From: Carettochelys insculpta | Lineage: Eukaryota > Chordata > Testudines > Carettochelyidae | DNA: 64,000 nucleotides | Direction: 5' to 3' | Assembly: GCF_033958435.1 (NCBI RefSeq) | Contig: NC_134152.1 | Location: 25,332,001 to 25,396,000 of the forward strand | Shown here: in pieces, positions 57,076 through 64,000 of the stretch | Layout: each line of letters starts with the position of its first letter | Position numbering within the stretch: the first letter of the stretch is position 1 | Position numbers and translations under genes: made by a program | Notes under the pieces: generated by a model | What the model saw: the letters and a program-made list of their open reading frames with translations, nothing else | What the model was told of the DNA's origin: nothing | The model's database searches: none

Positions 57076-57507
57076 GGCTGTGTCTAGACTTGAGGGATTT
57101 GTTGGCAAAAGATTTTGTTGGAAGGTATCTTCCAACAAAACTTCTGTTGACAGATCATGGCCAGACTGCAGGGCGGATCGAAAGAGCGATCCACTCTGTC
57201 GACTGAGTGAGGCCAGACCACCTGACTGCTCTGTTAGCAAAACAGCCAACTGGAAGCACAGCAGAAGGGCTGCTCAGTGTCCTGGAAGCCCTTTCTGTCA
57301 ACAGAAGGCCTCCTGGACTATCCAGACCAGCTTTGTGTCAAGAGATATTTGTCGACAGAGGTGTTCTTCCTTGTGGCAAGTGGGGTACAGCTGTTGTGTT
57401 CTGTTGACTTACTATTGACAGAACGCCCGTGGGAGTCTGGACACGCCATGAATTTTTTCAACAAAACGGCCATTTTACTGACAAAACCCACTAGTCTAGA
57501 CATAGCT
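57076..57507. mobile_element. 432-bp miniature transposon with GTCGACAG repeats
   Basis: The ends GGCTGTGTCTAGACTTGAGG and CACTAGTCTAGACATAGCT are flanked by CTA (57073-57075) and TTA (57508-57510), a one-mismatch 3-bp duplication. The interior carries repeated GTCGAC, TGTTGACAG and CAACAAAAC words shared with the element at 37350-37745, so the two belong to one family. Confidence 0.82.
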
Positions 57508-57737
57508 TTAGAGCAGGGTTATTCATTGTGGTGAGATGAGTGTCAAGAGAATATCCCTGATATTTACTTTATACTGTCATGTCAGCAGGGTATAATGCCA
57601 AGATCCATCCGTTCTTTGTGATCATTTTTACAAGGGGTTTTCACTGTAATGTTCTCCTGTTGGGGGAATGATATCACAGCACATATATCTTCTGTTAGGA
57701 GTCGTAGTTGCAGCACTGTAGTACTCAAGGTCTATGG

Positions 57738-58269
57738 CAGTGCTTCCCAAACTTCTTCATCCGCCGCACACTTTTAAGATCCCAGACTTTTCATGGCACA
57801 CCAAATTATATATACACAACCAAGAATATATAGCTTGTAGCTCGTTTCCCATGTTACTAAAATACCTTTCTTTGAAGATGAAAAGTGAGCCTCCGCTCTT
57901 GCTGTGAAATAAATTTTTTGAACCAAATGCTGTGAAATCAGCTTTTCTTATCAAGCCAAGAGCTGTGCAACCAAGTCAAGCCAGCGTCAATCATGTGCAA
58001 CTATGTCATCAAAATGACTGCATGGTGCAAATTTTAACTGGTCAAAGGTGAGACTCAGTATGACAGCACATTGACTGAAAAAGTCAGAAATCACTAATGT
58101 AGCGAGGAAAATATACAGAAAGAAAAGGAATTGAAAGAATCTAATTATTTGATAAAAGATTTACTTTATGAAATAAAAATTCTCTTCATGATGGCAAAAT
58201 GTCCATGGCACATGTAAGCCTCCTGTGTGGCACGCCAGTGTGACACGGCACAGAGTTTGGGAAGCATTG
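57738..58269. mobile_element. hAT-like (Charlie-type) non-autonomous element
   Basis: The ends CAGTGCTTCCCAAACTTCTT and GAGTTTGGGAAGCATTG are a good inverted repeat with CA..TG termini. The flanks GTCTATGG and GCCTAATG match at five of eight positions. The right end also repeats GGCACGCCAGTGTGACACGG opposite a left GGCACACC block. No transposase is encoded. Confidence 0.75.
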
Positions 58270-58448
58270 GCCTAATGGCTATTGGAGCCCTGTTGGTTAA
58301 TATCCACTTGGCAAAATCAGAACTGGACCATTTCACTTGGTGCCCATGAAAAGGAAAATAACAAAAATAAGGGACACCTCTTCTTGGCTGTCCACATATC
58401 CAGTATTGTGCTCAACCTATGCTGGCATTATTCGGGATTATCCTATGG

Positions 58449-58879
58449 GGCTGCATCTACACTAACAAGATCTTTTGAAAGAAGGGGGCTCTTTCAAAAG
58501 ATCTTGTGGAGCATCGACACACAAAAAGCATTCTTTCGAAAATAAATCCAAAGAATGCAGTGCTCCTCTCAAAATTGCTCTTCCTTTCCCATTTCAGGAA
58601 GAGCGCCCCCTTTCAACAACTTCTTTTGAAACAAAATGCATGTAGACACTCTGCAGATCCTTTTCTTTGAGAGCACAGTCCTCATGGGACTTGATTTTTC
58701 AATCCCAGGCCTGCTCTTTCGAATGAACAGGGGCTGTGTGGATGCTCTCTTTCGAAAGAGCAGATCACTCTTTTGATCCGCATTTTTGTGTGTGGACACA
58801 CTCATTCGAAAGAAGTTGTTTTGGAAGAGATCTTTTGGAAGGGCTTCTTTCAAAAGATCTCTGTAGTGTGAACATAGCC
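58449..58879. mobile_element. 431-bp miniature transposon with AAGATCTTTTG repeats, TGG TSD
   Basis: The ends GGCTGCATCTACACTAACAA and GTAGTGTGAACATAGCC have a TGG duplication at 58446-58448 and 58880-58882. Just inside the left end is a smaller hairpin of AAGATCTTTTGAAAGAAG and CTCTTTCAAAAGATCTT, mirrored near the right end. The interior repeats CTTTCGAA words. Its ORFs on both strands are symmetry artefacts. Confidence 0.85.
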
Positions 58880-59406
58880 TGGGTCATTCCAGCTGACAGC
58901 TGTGATAATCAGTCATGGTATATTTTTTTTCAGCAGGTGGATTGTTTTCTGTTGGGTGCTGGCAATTCCTTTCTCTTTCATCTTGTTTCCTTCTAGCACT
59001 GCTTTGTGTATAATGAGGACTGCTTGACAAAGGTGGGCGTAATGGCAGATGGCATGAGGTAGAAGTGAAAAGTTGGCCTTGTGCATCTTTGCAACCTGTG
59101 TAGGTGGCAGGGGAGTTCAAAGCATCTGCAGAGTCAGGGCTGGAATGTGCCTCTGTGATGAGCGTGCCTGCGTGCAAGGCTTTCCTGATTAATTGGTAAT
59201 TATTTATTCTTTGTATTATCGTAGCCTTTAGGAACTCTACACATGGGCCAGGTTCCCTTGCATTTGAGTGGGATGTTCTGGGATTACAAATACGTATTTT
59301 CCCTTGATAAGCACTTTGTTTTCGGACTCTCCTCCCTGCAACTTCACAAGGATCTATTGGAGGCAGGATTAGAATGTGTATGTGTGCCCAAACTGACGGT
59401 CTTGTC

Positions 59407-59844
59407 CAATGTTCCCTCCAACCTTTTCCATCCATGTGTGGATTTTTTCCATAAGTGTGTGGAAGAAATTTTATGTGCACCAATACGTGCAAATGTACAC
59501 CACCAACAAAACCACAAAAGCTAGCTTGGAGAGTTTGAATTTCTTTTGAGTGATTGTACAAGTGCACAGCTGACAGGGAGCACTGGTCTGGTGCTCCCCG
59601 GATAAAAGTATCTTTCCAAAATGATCTGTCCTGAAATGGACCTTATGCTTACAGCAAATCTGAGGTCTGCCCCCTTCCTTCTCCAGTAGGCTTGGAAAGA
59701 TTTGTTAATGGCCGTGGACAGAGTGACCACCACTGCCCATAGCTGCCAGAATGTATTTCTATGGTGGTGCACATCTGTATGTGCCTTGGTGCACATAACA
59801 AAATTTATTCTGTCCTTAGATAGAAAAAATTAGAGGGAATACTG
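59407..59844. mobile_element. hAT-like element with AATGTTCCCTC ends
   Basis: The left end CAATGTTCCCTCCAACCTTT and the right end AAATTAGAGGGAATACTG form an imperfect inverted repeat with CA..TG termini. Repeated ATGTGCACCAATACGTGC and ATGTGCCTTGGTGCACATA words lie subterminally in opposite halves. I could not confirm an 8-bp duplication. Confidence 0.55.
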
Positions 59845-61747
59845 GTTGAGGAACACGTCATCTGTTCCTTGCTATTGTTTAACTAAGGCATCTGTATAGC
59901 ACCAATCACCACAGTATGTAGGAACTGGCATTACCTGCTTGCCTTCTGACATGTAACAAAAACGGGAGCATTACTTCACACCGGTAGTGTGCCTTTGGCT
60001 TTCTTAGGACTCTATTGATTGGCCTGTTCATCGTAAATGTTTACAGAATCTAATTAATTAGTCTTTGGGAGTGAAGAGGTAATGGTGTATGATACTGGCT
60101 TTGGTTGCTGCTTTGAATGACAGTTCACTGTAAGGGATTAGATCCTAACTAATTAGTTCCATGTTGTTAATAGTCACCAGGAATTAAAGATTAATCATTA
60201 ATTGAGGGTTATGTCGTATGATTAAATCCCCAAGAATATGTCCAGCCAAAATCAGTAACCCTACTCCATGAATGGAGAGCTTGTGCTGCATCTAATAGGC
60301 CACACTGCATCCACAAATCCTACTGATGTGCAGGAAATCCTTATTGAGCAGTGCTTGGTGGTGCAGACACCCATGCTTGGGGTCTACGACCTGCTATCCC
60401 TTTCTGTATCCTGTCCCTTCAAGCAACCGAACTGCATGGACTCTACTACATTGGAGACCTTCCTCTGCTGTGGAAAGGGGTGGCTGGGGAGCTGGCTCTT
60501 TGAACTGCTTATTTTAGCTTCATGTTTGTTCCTTAAAGTTCCATATTCCATCACTCATTTTCCACTTCTGCATATTTATTTAGTAGCAGTCAGCACCCTG
60601 CCTGTGGCTTTGCAAAAGAGGAAAAGGAAATAAATAGCAGTTGGTGAAGCAAGGATGGTAAGACAGCATCTATAGTTTTGGGAGAGCTGGGTTCAAAAGG
60701 TCAGATCTTTAGACAAGCTGCTAAAGGTTGGATCTTTTAATAAACGTGCAGAAAAAAAAAAGCCAGATGGATTTACTTGATGCAGTCCCACAGTGGCTGG
60801 TGACACAGAAAACAACCTAACGTTGTGGCATGAGCAGTAGCTTCTGCTCAGGAGAGACCCAGATCTGAAATGAGAGGGTGATGCACAACAGAAGAGCTTT
60901 GGGAGAGCTGAGAAGCTTAGGAGAGCTTGCACAGTGTCTGCCCAAATTATGCTGTCAGCGACTCACATACGCAAAAAGTTCATTTAATAATCCTCCTAAG
61001 TAATGGATTAAAATATATCTTTCAGACTTTCTGGACACTGCTGTCATGTTAAGTGTCTATCTCAATAACGATAGTACATATTTACTTACAATTTACCAGG
61101 CTGCGATAATTGTCTGCCTGTAAGTGAGTAAAACTCAGAAAGCCCAAAAGAAAAAGAAAAAAAGGCCTAAGTAAATTTTCTGGGTGTGCACATGAACAGT
61201 TGTACATAAATGCAATGTACATGGGTGTATTATGCCACATAAATGATAAAATATCTCACGCTGGCATTTAATCAAAATAGTACTCACAGAAGTATAACCC
61301 AAGATGATCCCGTCAGCATTATAAAAATTTGTGTAACTCTTCCTAATCTCGGGTCTAATTTAAAACTGACGTCATAGTCATCTGGTCAGTGGAATACTAA
61401 GAAGATGAGTCAGAGAGGACATACATTAAAGTTGGCAGAAGTACTGATTTCAGAAATAAGTGAGGTTGTTAACATACCTGTAGCTTGTATTTTGGATCTA
61501 TTTGATATGCTGCAGCAAAAACAAGAAGGGAAATGAAAATGCTATGTCAGTTCTCTTATTTACAGGCAAATGTAATAATTATTGCATTTTCTTTGGTTTG
61601 TAGTTTTGGTTTTGTTGTAATACTGTGATGTGATGCAAGGTAAGAAAATTTCACATCCAGCTTATTTTTGTCATATTACTCTCACATGTCCAACTGCAAA
61701 TGTTGCCAGTTACATTGCTGTAAGCAGCACCATATGACTTAGCCAAG

Positions 61748-62260
61748 CCCAGGAGTTGGCAACCTACAGCTCCGGAGCCGTATGCAGATCTTTAAGGAGC
61801 CATTTGCAGCTCCTGACACTGACTCCTCTGCGACTCCGGACACTGTAATGACCCTGACCTGTGGCTGATGAAACAATAGCAGCTATCTCCAGCCTGGCCA
61901 GCACTCCTCCTCCTCCTCTCACATGTGGCCAGGTCAGGAGTTAGCAGTGGGTGGAGCTGGTCAGTGCTGGACTGGGCAGGGCGTAAGGAGGGAAAGGGCT
62001 GGCTCTATTGCTGTGCCATCTGGGCTTGAGCGGAGTGTGCTGCATGGGTTACAGTGAACCTGCTCCAAACAGGTACCAGGGACGGAGCAGTTTGGGTGTC
62101 TCTTCCCTTCACCCCTTGGTTTCTTTTCCTGGCCCAGAAGCTGGGCTGTTCCTGAATCCCCCCCCATTAGCCATACTGCTCTGTCCCCAGCAGCGGTGTG
62201 TTGACCCCACATGCCTCCATGCAAGCCAGGCTAGTAGCATCTTTGCCAATCCGCTTTAGT
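61748..62260. repeat. Possible hAT-like element, right end unclear
   Basis: CAGGAGTTGGCAACCTACAG and GCTCCGGAGCCGTATGCAGA open a G+C-richer segment with repeated GACTCC and GGAGCC words. The opening resembles 24056 and the hAT-type start at 16463. The right boundary is a guess. The 83-87-codon ORFs inside lack domains. Confidence 0.35.
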
Positions 62261-63400
62261 CCTGGGCTCTCAGCATTCTGTCTCCACTCCGCTCTGAGCA
62301 CTGTGAATGCTGGTTCATCAAAGCAGTGATTGCTTGCTGGGCCTCTTGCTGGTGCTGCCTAGCAGGGGGAGGGCACAGAGCGGAGACCTTCATCCTGGGA
62401 GTGCCTGCAGGATGTGCATGCAGAGCATCACTGTTAGTGCATAAGGCAATGCACTCTGTGTTGTCTTGTTTTATAGGACATTGTATCTTAGTGACCAGTC
62501 AACAGACCGGTATTGATCACTGAAATCTCCCTGAGACAATTTAAGAAGGCAGCAAGCTAGTCCCTGGTGTCAATAAAAAGGCTTAGATAGGAGAACTAGC
62601 CTTATGGTTATGCAGCCATAACCCTGCCACTGAACAGCTCTTAATGATTTAAATCAGCTCCAAGAAAATAAGTTCTGCTAGCTAACTGAATCTTGTACTG
62701 TTTGGGAAACGCTATTTGCCTACCACATATTTACATGAGTGGTAAGCATGGTTATAGACACAATTATGTTTAGAATCCTAGTTCTACAAATGTCTTCAAA
62801 AGCACATAGATGGGGCCATAGATCCTCTGTACAGAAATATCTTATTCAGGTGTCATGGGAGCAGACTTCATCCTAAAATGAGTTTAAAACATTCACCATG
62901 TCTCTTGATTTTGTAACCAAATTTGAAAAAAATGTCTCTTCTCGCTGCTTTGGTTGCAGACCACTGGCCAAGATTTTCAAATAAGGATTCTTTTTCATCT
63001 GATTCTTTAGAGTTTTATTCATCAGCAAATCTGATTCCTGTGTTTTAAGCCACAGAGTTTGCACAGATGTTCAGACTTGAAGCCCAAATTATGCGTAGGG
63101 GCCAAATGTGTTTCAGTACAACTCTCACTAAGTGAACTTTTAAGTTTTAGACTCTCCACTGAAAAGGAGGCCACACTTTCTCCAAGACCCAATTATAAAA
63201 GGAAGACCCACCTGGTGCCATCATGGAGTTTCAGCAGAGGGAGAACAGGCCTGTCAGTTTTCTGTTCTGACCTTTTGCTGTGCATTCCACCATCTGGGAT
63301 GTTTTTTCTCTGGAATCAAGGGACCCAATTCTCTGTTATGCCAAAAGCACTTTATGGGACTCTGTCAGTATAAAGCGCAGGGCAGAAGTAGCCCCTCCCC

Positions 63401-63703
63401 CAATGGCAGATTAACATAAGGACAAAAAGGGGCAGTTGCCCCAGGGCCTGCGAGGCCCCAAGGCTCCACAACTCCATTTTGTTTGAACAATTTGCTTTAA
63501 TGGGACAAAAGAAATACATCCTCCCATTCTTATTTTAAACTAAATTTAAATGTAATTTTATTATGCCTCATGAATAATAAAACATATGAATAGATTTTAA
63601 AGCATAAAAATTATGTTACATTAATATTTTAATATAGTGGGGGGGGACCCTGTGACTGTGTTATTCCAAGGCCCCACCTGTTCTTAATCCACCCCTGCCC
63701 TCC
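63401..63703. mobile_element. Possible hAT-like element with GGATTAA ends
   Basis: The left end AATGGCAGATTAACATAAGG and the right end GTTCTTAATCCACCCCTG form an imperfect inverted repeat. Just inside are GGGGCAGTTGCCCCAGGGCC on the left and CCAAGGCCCCACCTG on the right. The interior is AT-rich and noncoding. No duplication was confirmed. Confidence 0.45.
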
Positions 63704-64000
63704 TGCCTAGAACTCCTGCAGCACGGAGGGCTGCAGATGGCGCAGAGCTGGCAAAACCATCTCTGGTCCCATGAATATAAATGCCTTTCCAAAATGATCT
63801 ATCCAGTGGGAGGAGTGCTGAGCAGGGTGCTGGGCAGCTCCAGAATTCGGGCAGCTCCAGAATTCAGGCAGCACAAAGATGTCTTCAAAGTATTTTTACT
63901 TCTAGTCCTTCCAGCCTCCCTGTCCCATGCATGGGAATGTCATAACTGAAAACCTGGCCCCAAATGTGCCCTAGTTGCTCTATCTGGCATAGCCTTCACT

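Noticed and set aside
58884..59567. 227-codon minus-strand ORF, the longest frame outside known repeats
   Set aside because: It overlaps the left end of a hAT-like element and has no recognisable domain, signal peptide or splice context. Treated as a chance frame inside intron 3.

Overview
The window looks like a sauropsid nuclear chromosome segment, most likely a turtle. The main reasons are a vertebrate gene with large introns, many CR1 LINE copies in several states of decay, short Penelope-like (PLE) termini, MIR-type SINE remnants and many short non-autonomous DNA transposons. No bacterial-type genes, operons, CRISPR arrays or convincing tRNA/rRNA genes are present. Most open reading frames are chance ORFs or lie inside repeats.

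The only host gene I can support is FAM20C (Golgi/secretory-pathway casein kinase), on the + strand. Three coding exons are visible: exon 1 at 31768-32324 (start codon, signal-anchor, propeptide-like region), exon 2 at 34564-34742 and exon 3 at 48550-48628. All have canonical GT/AG splice sites and matching phases. Intron 3 runs off the right edge, so the catalytic kinase core lies beyond the window. A CpG-rich block covers exon 1 and its upstream flank.

Positions 1 to about 30500 are upstream intergenic DNA. They hold a four-layer nest at 16368-20490: a minus-strand CR1 split first by a hAT-like element (itself holding an older miniature element) and then by a 3-kb plus-strand CR1. Next come a 436-bp foldback element (23494-23929), two ~710-bp DNA transposons in opposite orientation 2.5 kb apart (25052-25762 and 28241-28950), and a Tigger/mariner-like element with TA duplications (27676-28049). 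A 466-bp miniature element at 26789-27254 splits a CR1 3' end.

Introns 2 and 3 carry the same repeat families. They include an internal-deletion copy of the ~710-bp element nested in a hAT-like element (40222-40832), a PLE fragment with a GIY-YIG endonuclease tail (35358-35930), a 3'-truncated CR1 (41853-43284) and a CR1 inserted in a TA-flanked element (53891-54830).

Two themes stand out. First, at least seven unrelated miniature elements share the terminal motif GGCTRYGTCTACAC and a clean 3-bp target duplication that is not the TWA of typical Harbinger elements; two more have one-mismatch duplications. Second, PLE termini recur as inverted dimers inside single target duplications, and their sense strand contains a hammerhead-ribozyme-like core.
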